NCBI GenBank assembly: GCA_934316545.1
Contig: CAKRDT010000016.1
Coordinates: 1-43,514 of the forward strand
DNA from: an uncultured Agathobacter sp.
Lineage (GTDB): Bacteria > Bacillota > Clostridia > Lachnospirales > Lachnospiraceae
Length of the DNA: 43,514 bases
Direction: 5' to 3'
How positions within the stretch are numbered: position 1 is the first letter of the stretch; every line of letters starts with the position of its first letter. The notes under the pieces are model-generated. The model ran no database searches. It was not told where the DNA came from and saw only the letters and a program-made list of their open reading frames with translations. Both the position numbers and the translations under genes were made by a program. Below, in pieces: positions 1 through 7,582 of this stretch.

Positions 1-41
1 GCGGACATTTTCAGCAAATTCTTGATTTGGGATAACTAGTG

Positions 42-111
42 TCAGCGTAGAAGCCCGCCACCGGGTCAGCCCAGCCGAAGCACGCCGCCACAGGAGTTTC
101 GCAATCGCTTA
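42..111 (+). repeat. 70-bp GC-rich repeat, left copy of an inverted pair
   Basis: The reverse complement of this stretch occurs at 43439-43508 with a single mismatch (69 of 70 identical by eye). It begins TCAGCGTAGAAGCCCGCC and ends TTTCGCAATCGCTTA. It is much richer in G and C than its surroundings and contains a small CCCG/CGGG hairpin. No coding frame is evident. It probably belongs to a dispersed intergenic repeat family. Confidence 0.8.
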
Positions 112-131
112 GACTTAGTGTACTATGCGAA

Positions 132-164
132 CCTTAAAGGAACTTTAAAGGAATGTTAAGGAAA
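132..164 (+). promoter_or_regulatory. Three 11-bp direct repeats upstream of the zinc-ribbon gene promoter
   Basis: Three consecutive 11-mers, CCTTAAAGGAA, CTTTAAAGGAA and TGTTAAGGAAA, end 16 bp before the -35 box at 181. Direct repeats with 11-bp spacing on one DNA face are typical of sites for OmpR/PhoB-family response regulators. The regulator is not identified; this is inference from the spacing. Confidence 0.45.
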
Positions 165-180
165 ATAAAGAGTAAGTTTA

Positions 181-209
181 TTGACACTGTGAGGGTGAAT
201 CATTACAAT
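181..209 (+). promoter_or_regulatory. Sigma-A promoter for the zinc-ribbon membrane protein gene
   Basis: A consensus -35 TTGACA (181-186), a 17-bp spacer and a -10 TACAAT (204-209) lie about 40 bp before the start codon at 250. Confidence 0.75.
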
Positions 210-249
210 AAAAAATAAAGAAATTACATAGTTTTAGGAGGGATAAAAT

Positions 250-837
250 ATGATTTGTCCAAAATGTGGAAGTGAAGTGGCAGATGGCAGCACATTCTGT
301 ACCAAGTGCGGTGCAGCCATGGGCGCAAATAATCAGCAGAATGATACACAGCCTGAGGGTGACAACAATCAGAATTATACGCAGGGAAATCAGCAGTTTA
401 ATGCGCAGGGAAATCCGCAAATGAATCAGCAGGGATACCAGCAGAATTATATGGGGAACGGAATGCCACCATATGGTGCACCATATGTGGATCCAAAGGA
501 TCATACCGCGGAGTTTACACCAAAGGATATCTCGGATCATAAGGTGTTTGCGATGCTGCCATATCTGCTTGGCACGATAGGGATTATTGTCGCATTGCTT
601 GCTGCAAAAGATTCAAATTACATTATGTTTCATGTGCGTGAGGCTTTGAAGCTTACTGTATGCTCGATTCTGGTAGGTATTGTATCGGCACTCTTATGCT
701 GGACGGTCATTGTTCCGATTGCAGGTGCTGTATGTGCAATCATTCTTTTGGTTGTTAAGATTATCTGTTTCTTCCAGGTATGTCAGGGAAAGGCAAAGGA
801 AGCTGCAATTGTCAGCTCGTTTGGTTTTCTTCATTAA
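250..837 (+). CDS. Zinc-ribbon integral membrane protein of unknown function
   Basis: A 195-aa protein. The N-terminus is a zinc ribbon with two Cys-x2-Cys knuckles (Cys3, Cys6, Cys17, Cys20), followed by a Gln/Asn-rich, low-complexity linker (about residues 28-75) and three hydrophobic segments (about 100-119, 135-150 and 154-175). The order zinc ribbon, flexible linker, membrane domain is common in uncharacterised Firmicutes proteins, some with DUF4870-like membrane parts. The start is supported by TAGGAGGG about 10 bp upstream. It is monocistronic: it has its own promoter (181-209) and a terminator (870-900). The direct repeats at 132-164 suggest response-regulator control, perhaps envelope stress. 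No specific function can be assigned. Confidence 0.8.
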   Translation: MICPKCGSEVADGSTFCTKCGAAMGANNQQNDTQPEGDNNQNYTQGNQQFNAQGNPQMNQQGYQQNYMGNGMPPYGAPYVDPKDHTAEFTPKDISDHKVFAMLPYLLGTIGIIVALLAAKDSNYIMFHVREALKLTVCSILVGIVSALLCWTVIVPIAGAVCAIILLVVKIICFFQVCQGKAKEAAIVSSFGFLH

Positions 838-869
838 AAAGTGAACGATAAATACAAAGAAATACAAGT

Positions 870-900
870 AAAATCCCCGGCAGGAATGTCGGGGATTTTT
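870..900 (+). terminator. Rho-independent terminator
   Basis: The stem AAATCCCCG / CGGGGATTT with a short loop is followed by a T run. It ends the zinc-ribbon transcript. Confidence 0.85.
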
Positions 901-915
901 GTCGCAACATCATCG

Positions 916-945
916 TTCATGTCGAAAAAAGTGTAATTCGTGTCG
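916..945 (+). promoter_or_regulatory. Possible LytTR-type regulator binding site
   Basis: Two 9-bp direct repeats, TTCATGTCG (916-924) and TTCGTGTCG (937-945), are separated by 12 bp. This 21-bp register is the one used by LytTR-domain response regulators such as AgrA. The second repeat ends just upstream of the expected -35 position of the promoter at 971-979, as expected for an activator. The regulator gene is not in this window. Confidence 0.45.
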
Positions 946-970
946 CTGAAAGTCAAAAAGGATCTCCATT

Positions 971-979
971 TGATATAAT
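971..979 (+). promoter_or_regulatory. Extended -10 promoter of the beta-trefoil protein operon
   Basis: TGATATAAT is an extended -10 (TGnTATAAT). The matching -35 region (about 951-956) does not resemble consensus, which fits a promoter that needs an activator bound at 916-945. Confidence 0.6.
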
Positions 980-1018
980 TACTGTAATAAATCGTAAGTC
1001 AAAAGGGAGGAATTGCTT

Positions 1019-2401
1019 ATGAATAGGATAAATAAAACGGGACGATGGATCTGTGCGCTGCTTGCGGCAGTCATGATGGTTGCGACATGTGCAGAGCCGG
1101 TGCAGGCGGTGACCGGCTACTCCAGTACTGCATGGGTCGACAATCTGGATTTTGCGGATATCAATGGCTCGGGAACGCCGATTAAGATGGTATACACAAT
1201 GGAAAAGGATGGATCGTTTCTTGCAACCAGTTATGCTTTTAATCAGGAAAAACTGTACGCTGGAGATACTATCTATATTCGAGACTGGAATTATACCTGT
1301 TCCGGAAAGACGTATTATGGTGTCATCTATAAGGGGCGACTGATGCATGTAAATAAGAAGTACATCAATGAGAAACATCTGGTAGCTGTCAATCAGCCGA
1401 AGAGTGCGGTCGAGAAGAAAGTGGTAAAGAAAACCATTGTAGGAGATCTTTCGGAGCAGAATAACTGGTTCTATATTTATTCCAAGCCGGAGGAACAGCC
1501 GGTAAACTGCTATGGTGTTCTTGCTGTCGGAGATACACTCGAAATCTTAAAGAAAGATTATAATTCAGAGTGGACACAGATTAAGTGGCAGAATCGTATC
1601 TGCTATATCAAAAAAGAAAATGTTTCGTATGCGGATTCCTATCTTGCCGGTGCCGGCAGAGGCTGCATGATGAATATCAAGCTTGCAAAGAAGGCAAAGC
1701 TGACCTATAGCGGCATTTTGAAAAACTATGACAAGGGACTGACGGAGAAAGAGTTTTATAAGCTGGCGGCATTATGGTGCAAAGCAACCGGAAAGAAGAC
1801 GTTTGCATCGAGTAAGAAAGTTACCAATAAGGTGATTACCCCCGAACAGTACAATGCACTGTTGAAAAAAATGGTGAATAAAACGAAAGCCGGAAATACA
1901 GTATATAAGGCAGCATCCGTGGGCACTTGGGACAACGAGAAGGTTACAAGAGATTCGGCAATCTCCCAGTTTTACCGTGCATATCAGGTGGTAACGAAGG
2001 ATTATCTGATTTCCGGTCTGGAGTTTACGGTCAGTCCGGCTGATAATAAGGATCTCTATTTTGATATCTGGGGAACCCAGGGCGAAAACCTGTATCTGGA
2101 AAAGCGCAGCGGTGGAAGGGAACAGAACTTCTACATGAATTGCAACAACGGTTTCTGGCGTCTTCGCGGATGCTACGGAAATTATACCATCTGCAGTTCG
2201 ACAAGGGATGTATATCAGGATTTCGTGGGCTTTGACAACCAGAAGCTGACCATTGAGACAAATGATGACGGAACCGTAAGTTTTAAGAATAAGGATGGAT
2301 TATATCTTGATCTGATCAAGGGTGCGGTGCTGCATTCTCATTTGAAGTTTGCGCCGAAGTCGGACAGCAGCACGCAGAAGTTTGTGATTCACTATAATTA
2401 A
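1019..2401 (+). CDS. Secreted SH3-like / beta-trefoil (ricin-type) protein, copy 1
   Basis: A 460-aa precursor. The ATG at 1019 is preferred over the TTG at 1013 because GGGAGG (1005-1010) is 8 nt upstream of the ATG but only 2 nt from the TTG. A signal peptide (residues 1-30) ends in VQA. Residues about 140-205 resemble a bacterial SH3 domain. Residues about 225-330 correspond to the SLH-like region of the two paralogs downstream, but the core stretch with TDTKDPYVIMAHQLGI is missing here. Residues about 336-460 form a ricin-type beta-trefoil with Q-x-F motifs (QNF, QKF) in place of the usual QxW. It is first in a three- or four-gene operon. The likely role is extracellular binding of glycans or the wall; no catalytic motif was seen. 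Confidence 0.85.
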   Translation: MNRINKTGRWICALLAAVMMVATCAEPVQAVTGYSSTAWVDNLDFADINGSGTPIKMVYTMEKDGSFLATSYAFNQEKLYAGDTIYIRDWNYTCSGKTYYGVIYKGRLMHVNKKYINEKHLVAVNQPKSAVEKKVVKKTIVGDLSEQNNWFYIYSKPEEQPVNCYGVLAVGDTLEILKKDYNSEWTQIKWQNRICYIKKENVSYADSYLAGAGRGCMMNIKLAKKAKLTYSGILKNYDKGLTEKEFYKLAALWCKATGKKTFASSKKVTNKVITPEQYNALLKKMVNKTKAGNTVYKAASVGTWDNEKVTRDSAISQFYRAYQVVTKDYLISGLEFTVSPADNKDLYFDIWGTQGENLYLEKRSGGREQNFYMNCNNGFWRLRGCYGNYTICSSTRDVYQDFVGFDNQKLTIETNDDGTVSFKNKDGLYLDLIKGAVLHSHLKFAPKSDSSTQKFVIHYN

Positions 2402-2445
2402 CAATGTCTGGCTGATGCCTTGTAGACAAAGGGAGGAATGAATAT

Positions 2446-3930
2446 ATGAAGAATATTATCAAAAAGGAATCTTTACGAACCGCAATCTGTCTGATGCTGG
2501 TGCTTGCGATGATCGTAACCATTCTGCCGGAGAATGTGCAGGCAGCGACATCGACACCGGGATTTACTTTGGATCTGACGGATCTGGCATCGCCTATGCC
2601 GCTTGCCGCATACGGAAAGGCTACTGCAGGGGCTCGTTTTATGGATACAAGTAAAATAAGCATTCCGGAGGGGACAACAATCTATGTTGCGGATGACAGG
2701 TTTACCTGTTCGAGCATGCATATTTACAGAGTGTTCTATAATGGAAGGGCATTTAACATGGACAGTAAATATGTTGCGGATCTGAAAGATACAGCAGCGC
2801 CGGATCATTATAGCAGTCAAGATCGTGAGAAAGCGGAGGGATCCGCCGTAGTAGGAAACATCACAGATCCCTATCATTATTTCTATATCTATGCCAAGCC
2901 GTCCGCAAAGATACAGAATTGCCGTGGTGCCGTTGCGGCGGGAGAGACGATCGAAATCTTTAAGGAAAAATACAACTCGAAATGGGCAAAAATTTTATGG
3001 CATACACCAAACGGTCACAATATATTTGGATATATTCAAAGAAAGTATATCAATTCCGCCGATTCCTATCTGGCCGGTGCAGAACGTTCACACCAGCAGG
3101 CTATAAAATTGGCGAAAAAAGAGAAACTTACTTATAGCGGAATCCTAAAAAACTATTCAGAGGATTTAACGAAGGCAGAATTCTGCAGACTCGCAGTGAA
3201 CTGGTATAAGGCAACCGGTCATAAGCTGCCAAAACAGAGAAAGAAGTCTCCGTATACCGATACGAAGGATCCATATGTGATCATGGCGCATCAGCTTGGA
3301 ATCATAAAAAGTACTTCAAACAAGAAGTTCTATCCGAAGAAAGAACTGTCGATCGATTCATTTAATTCGCAAATGAAAAAACTTGTGCAGATTGCAGGCG
3401 AACCTGCAAGTGTAGGCATAGCCGGAATGACAAATAATGTAAGACGTGACGTGGCAATCCATGCATTTCATCGTGCATACGCGTTGACCAAGAAGACAGA
3501 TTATCTGGACATTGGCGTACATTATGTAATTTCACCGGCAGATAATCCGAATGTTTGTCTGGGCGTCTGGGGAACAACCGGACTGTTAAGCGGAACAGAG
3601 ATAGGATTATGCGATAAAAAAGACGATCAGAAGCAGGTATTCTATCTGTATCAGTCCAACGGATTTAACATTCTCTATAACAACAATTCCCATAAAAGAC
3701 TGACCGGAACAACGAGGAAGGTGTACCAGGATGTCAATGGATATGAATGCCAGAAGATCGCGTTCGAATATAATGATGACGGAACAGTCTGCATCAGAAA
3801 CGGAGAGGGACTGTATCTGGATATCAAGGGAGGACAGGCAGTAAACGGTGCGCATTTGATCTATGCACCAAAGTCCGGCAGCAGTACGCAGAACTTTGTA
3901 TTTGATCCAACAGTGGAAAAATATAATTAA
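2446..3930 (+). CDS. Secreted SH3-like / SLH-like / beta-trefoil protein, copy 2
   Basis: A 494-aa precursor with GGGAGG 9 nt before the ATG. The signal peptide ends ENVQA around residue 33. The order is an N-terminal unique region, an SH3-like domain (about 144-200), one SLH-like module (about 230-300, with a TDTKDPYVIMAHQLGI core and a KKFYP turn) and a C-terminal ricin-type trefoil (about 365-490, with Q-x-F motifs, NDDGTVCIRNGEGLYLDIKG). SLH modules normally attach proteins to cell-wall polymers, but a single module may not suffice. It lies 44 nt after copy 1 with no terminator between. The signal peptide DNA is nearly identical to that of copy 3, pointing to recent duplication. Function as a secreted lectin is inferred. 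Confidence 0.85.
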   Translation: MKNIIKKESLRTAICLMLVLAMIVTILPENVQAATSTPGFTLDLTDLASPMPLAAYGKATAGARFMDTSKISIPEGTTIYVADDRFTCSSMHIYRVFYNGRAFNMDSKYVADLKDTAAPDHYSSQDREKAEGSAVVGNITDPYHYFYIYAKPSAKIQNCRGAVAAGETIEIFKEKYNSKWAKILWHTPNGHNIFGYIQRKYINSADSYLAGAERSHQQAIKLAKKEKLTYSGILKNYSEDLTKAEFCRLAVNWYKATGHKLPKQRKKSPYTDTKDPYVIMAHQLGIIKSTSNKKFYPKKELSIDSFNSQMKKLVQIAGEPASVGIAGMTNNVRRDVAIHAFHRAYALTKKTDYLDIGVHYVISPADNPNVCLGVWGTTGLLSGTEIGLCDKKDDQKQVFYLYQSNGFNILYNNNSHKRLTGTTRKVYQDVNGYECQKIAFEYNDDGTVCIRNGEGLYLDIKGGQAVNGAHLIYAPKSGSSTQNFVFDPTVEKYN

Positions 3931-3943
3931 GAGAGGGAGAAAT

Positions 3944-5473
3944 ATGAGAGAAAAGAATAAAAAGCAATCTTTACGAACCGCAATCTGTCTGATGCTGGTG
4001 CTTGTGATGGCTGTGACCATTCTGCCGGAGAATGTGCAGGCAGTTACCGTGAAATCAGGTTTTACCATGGATCTGGTAGATTTGAAACGGTCGGGAGATA
4101 TTAAATGCTTCGGAAAGGTCGGAAAGGGAGGCACAAAATTTCTTAATACGGTAGTGGAAGCACCGGAAGGCGCGACCGTTTATATAGAGGAAGACTTCCA
4201 TATTTGTTCGGGCAAGTACGTTTATCAGGTGTACTATGAGGGCAGAAATTGGGCCGTAGAAGCAAAAAGAATAGAGGGATTGGCAGAGACTGCACGTGGA
4301 ACCGCGCATGCAACGTATACAAAAAGAAGCAAAAAAAATGGGATAAAGGTAAAAAAGACCGCTTTGGTAGGCGATGTCATGGATCCCCTTCATTATTACT
4401 TTATTTATGCAAAGCCGAAAGCAACAGACAAGAATTGCATCGGATTCGCTGCGGTTGGAGCAGGGATACAGGTGATCAACGAGAACTATAACTCGGAGTG
4501 GGCTGAAATTTTATGGGGGAATTACAGCGTCGGATATATAAAAAAGGATTGTCTCAATTATGCGGATGGTGATCTGGCAGGTCTTGAATTGCGAAGGCAA
4601 CAGGATGTAAAGCAGGCAAAGAAAGCAAAACTGACTTATAAAGGAATTTTGAAAGATTATGACAAAGACTTGAGGAAGAAGGAATTCTGCAGACTTGCGG
4701 TCAACTGGTATAAGGCAACCGGTCATGCGCTGCCGAAGCAGAGCAAGAAATCTCCGTATACGGATACAAAGGATCCTTATGTTATTATGGCACATCAGCT
4801 TGGAATTGTGAAAAGTACTTCCAATAAGAAATTCCGGCCGGATAAAATGCTGACAAATAATCAGTATAATCAATTGGTAAAAAGGCTGCTCAAAATCACA
4901 AAGAATTCAAAGGTGTACGACTATATGAATACCTATAGCTCAGATTCAACGGATGAAGGGTGCGGTGTTTCCAGAGAAACGGCGTTATGTAATTTCTACC
5001 GGTCATACAGGATGCTCCAGAAGAAGAACTATCTGGTCGGGGGCGATGATTGGCGTTATAGTGAAGTTACCTATACAATTTCACCGGTAAATAATCCGAC
5101 TGTTTGTCTGGATGTCTTTGAAGCAAAAAATGACGTCGGAGCTGAGATAGGATTATATTCTAAGAAGGGAAGTAAGAATCAAAAATTCCTTATATATTAT
5201 GTTAATGGTTTCACAACGATCAACAGCTTATCCTCACAAAAGACAATGTCCGGATCACGCGACAAGGTATATCAGGACAGAATATGGTATGAACGTGAAA
5301 AGATGACGATCGAATACAATGATGACGGAACTGTATGTATTCAAAATGGAGAGGGTCTGTATCTTGACATTAAGGGTGGAAAGGCAGTCAGCAATGCTCA
5401 TTTGTGCTTTGCACCAAAATCGGATAGCAGTACGCAGAAATTTGTATTTACTTTAATTGAAAGTGAGACTTAA
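3944..5473 (+). CDS. Secreted SH3-like / SLH-like / beta-trefoil protein, copy 3
   Basis: A 509-aa precursor. The start at 3944 follows GAGAGGGAG by a normal distance; the reading frame is open further upstream (to 3863) but that part overlaps copy 2. The signal peptide ends ENVQA. It has the same architecture as copy 2: SH3-like region, intact SLH-like module (TDTKDPYVIMAHQLGI retained), and C-terminal trefoil ending in a STQKFVF motif. It is separated from copy 2 by 13 nt, so the two are surely co-transcribed. Sequence between the conserved blocks is diverged (for example a Lys-rich insertion near residue 120), as expected if the paralogs are under diversifying selection or bind different ligands. 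Confidence 0.85.
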   Translation: MREKNKKQSLRTAICLMLVLVMAVTILPENVQAVTVKSGFTMDLVDLKRSGDIKCFGKVGKGGTKFLNTVVEAPEGATVYIEEDFHICSGKYVYQVYYEGRNWAVEAKRIEGLAETARGTAHATYTKRSKKNGIKVKKTALVGDVMDPLHYYFIYAKPKATDKNCIGFAAVGAGIQVINENYNSEWAEILWGNYSVGYIKKDCLNYADGDLAGLELRRQQDVKQAKKAKLTYKGILKDYDKDLRKKEFCRLAVNWYKATGHALPKQSKKSPYTDTKDPYVIMAHQLGIVKSTSNKKFRPDKMLTNNQYNQLVKRLLKITKNSKVYDYMNTYSSDSTDEGCGVSRETALCNFYRSYRMLQKKNYLVGGDDWRYSEVTYTISPVNNPTVCLDVFEAKNDVGAEIGLYSKKGSKNQKFLIYYVNGFTTINSLSSQKTMSGSRDKVYQDRIWYEREKMTIEYNDDGTVCIQNGEGLYLDIKGGKAVSNAHLCFAPKSDSSTQKFVFTLIESET

Positions 5474-5513
5474 AATTAAGGATAGAAAATAAGAAATAGA
5501 AACAGGAACACAA

Positions 5514-5960
5514 ATGGAATTACCAGCAAGAGTACAAATCTGTGCATCTGTGATGCCGGGCATAAGGTATGCCGTTTCGCCGGCAGACAATACAAAAGTT
5601 TGTCTGGATGTGTTCGGAAAAGAAAGGTTAAGCGGAGCAGAAATCGGATTGTACACTAAAAACGGTGGCAGCAATCAGGTATTTCTCTTCTATAACGTCA
5701 ATGGTTTTTCAGTGTTGTACAATGATTACAGTTCACACAGACTGACCGGAACAACAGGACAGGTGTATCAGGCTGGCAATGGGTATGACTGTCAGAAGCT
5801 AACGATTGAATATAATGATGACGGAAATGTATGTATTAAAAACGGAGTCGGAATGTATCTGGACATTCAGGACGGAGTTGCTGTGAGCGGTGCACATTTG
5901 AAGTTTGCACCAAAGTCAGGAAGCAGTACGCAGAAATTTGTATTCAGTATAGTCGAGTAG
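5514..5960 (+). CDS. Stand-alone beta-trefoil domain, truncated fourth copy
   Basis: This 148-aa frame covers only the trefoil domain of the three preceding proteins (from YAVSPADNTKVCLDVFG to STQKFVFSIVE). It has no signal peptide and no SH3 or SLH part. The ribosome binding site is poor (AGGAAC 6-7 nt upstream). The frame is intact over the whole domain, so it is either a recent remnant of a partial tandem duplication or a small cytoplasmic trefoil protein. I favour a remnant; without an export signal it could not act with its neighbours. It is the last unit before the terminator at 5981-6018. Confidence 0.55.
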   Translation: MELPARVQICASVMPGIRYAVSPADNTKVCLDVFGKERLSGAEIGLYTKNGGSNQVFLFYNVNGFSVLYNDYSSHRLTGTTGQVYQAGNGYDCQKLTIEYNDDGNVCIKNGVGMYLDIQDGVAVSGAHLKFAPKSGSSTQKFVFSIVE

Positions 5961-5980
5961 CAGAAATAATGGTTATAGCA

Positions 5981-6018
5981 CAAAGTGCTTCGCGGAAAGT
6001 TACCGCGGAGCACTTTTG
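5981..6018 (+). terminator. Terminator of the beta-trefoil operon
   Basis: A 14-bp arm, AAAGTGCTTCGCGG, pairs with CCGCGGAGCACTTT across a short loop and is followed by a brief T stretch. There is one mismatch. Confidence 0.75.
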
Positions 6019-6170
6019 ACGTTATCATGCAGATGAGGATGGTATCAAACTTGCATATCTGAAATTTGTGTGGCATAATCGAAAAGATAGCAAAGATGAG
6101 TGGTTCTGTGCGCCTTTTTGACCGAAGGCGTGCGGAAATAGAGAATACATAGGAAGAAAGAGGCGATAAA

Positions 6171-7487
6171 ATGTATCAGGAAATTTCACAATTACTGATG
6201 TATGGAGACTTGGATGAGGATTGTATCCTCTATCAGATGGGAGAGATTTTCGGAAAATACGAGACGGGCGAGTACAACAAGACCGGCCTCGTCAGAGATA
6301 TCAATGTGCAGGTGAAGCGCATCCTTAAGGTGGCGACCGATTACGGATTTGACGATAATCTGTGGCACAATTACCTGACCTTCTTTTTGATAATGAGCGA
6401 GAATCCGTTCAGCATGACCTGTGAGAAGGTCGGCGCGAGCGAGGGCAGCGTGAATGCGCTGGTACAGAATGATTTCCGCATTTTCAAGGAACTGTTTGAT
6501 TATGATTTCGAACCGATCGAAAGAGATCTTGGTATCAGCTGCTTCAGTCAGATCTCCGATTATAAAGCGATCCATAAGAAGGATCTCATGTACAATAAGA
6601 ATGTGAGCGAGAAGGTGCGCGCGCTCAGCAAGACGCTGGAAGCGGCGAAGGATGAGAAGGAATTCTTTGACGGCATCACCGGCTTCTACAAAGATTACGG
6701 TGTGGGCATGTTCGGACTCAACAAAGCATTCCGTATTGATGAGAAACCGGAGGGCGGCATCGAGTTCCGTGCGATCAACAACATGGATACCGTTATGCTC
6801 GATGATCTTGTCGGATACGAGATCCAGAAGAAGAAGCTGGTGGACAACACCGAGGCATTCGTGCAGGGAAAGAAAGCCAATAACGTATTGCTTTTTGGCG
6901 ATAGTGGAACCGGTAAATCGACCAGCATTAAGGCGATCGTCAACCAGTATTATAAAGACGGTCTGCGCATGATCGAGATCTACAAGCATCAGTTTAAGTA
7001 CCTCTCTACGATTATTGCAGAGATCAAAAATCGTAATTACAAGTTTATTATTTACATGGATGATCTCTCATTCGAGGAATTTGAAATCGAGTACAAGTTC
7101 TTAAAGGCTGTCATCGAGGGTGGTGTGGAGACCAAGCCGGAGAACATCCTGATCTATGCGACCTCGAACCGCAGACATCTGATCAAGGAGAGCTGGAACG
7201 ACCGCAACGATCAGGATAATTCCAACGATCGTCACCATTCCGACACGGTGGAGGAGAAGCTTTCTCTCGTTAACCGTTTCGGTGTCACGATCAATTACTC
7301 CAAGCCGTCGCAGAAGGAATACTTCGACATCGTCATCAATCTGGCGAGACGCGCCGGTGTTACGATGGATGACGAGCGCCTGAAGGCAGAGGCCAACAAG
7401 TGGGAACTTTCCCACGGGGGTATCTCCGGACGTACGGCGGAGCAGTTCGTCAATTACCTCGCTTCTCAGGAAGAAGCCTTTCAGTAA
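6171..7487 (+). CDS. AAA family ATPase, DUF815 type
   Basis: A 438-aa protein. The C-terminal half carries a P-loop, GDSGTGKS (residues 243-250), preceded by VDNTEAFVQGKKANNVLLF, and a Walker B-like FIIYMDDLSFEEFE, followed by a sensor-like ILIYATSNRRHLIKE. These match the DUF815 family of P-loop ATPases, which is widespread in bacteria and has no well-defined role. The N-terminal 190 residues are helical and less conserved. The start ATG follows AGAGGC at a usable distance. The gene lies 95 nt upstream of the ABC-F gene and may share its transcript, since no terminator was seen between them. The biological substrate is unknown. Confidence 0.85.
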   Translation: MYQEISQLLMYGDLDEDCILYQMGEIFGKYETGEYNKTGLVRDINVQVKRILKVATDYGFDDNLWHNYLTFFLIMSENPFSMTCEKVGASEGSVNALVQNDFRIFKELFDYDFEPIERDLGISCFSQISDYKAIHKKDLMYNKNVSEKVRALSKTLEAAKDEKEFFDGITGFYKDYGVGMFGLNKAFRIDEKPEGGIEFRAINNMDTVMLDDLVGYEIQKKKLVDNTEAFVQGKKANNVLLFGDSGTGKSTSIKAIVNQYYKDGLRMIEIYKHQFKYLSTIIAEIKNRNYKFIIYMDDLSFEEFEIEYKFLKAVIEGGVETKPENILIYATSNRRHLIKESWNDRNDQDNSNDRHHSDTVEEKLSLVNRFGVTINYSKPSQKEYFDIVINLARRAGVTMDDERLKAEANKWELSHGGISGRTAEQFVNYLASQEEAFQ

Positions 7488-7582
7488 TCATTTGAATCGA
7501 TCCGGCGAAAAAACGATTGGCTCGCGCGAAGCAAAGCGTTAAGGTACGGCCTGAATTCAAATACAATCATCAAGGAGAAATC

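Noticed and set aside
6192..6989. 265-aa minus-strand frame opposite the DUF815 ATPase gene
   Set aside because: It is a shadow of a recognised gene, with no ribosome binding site or family features; similar long antisense frames over murF, rel and LacI genes were rejected on the same grounds.
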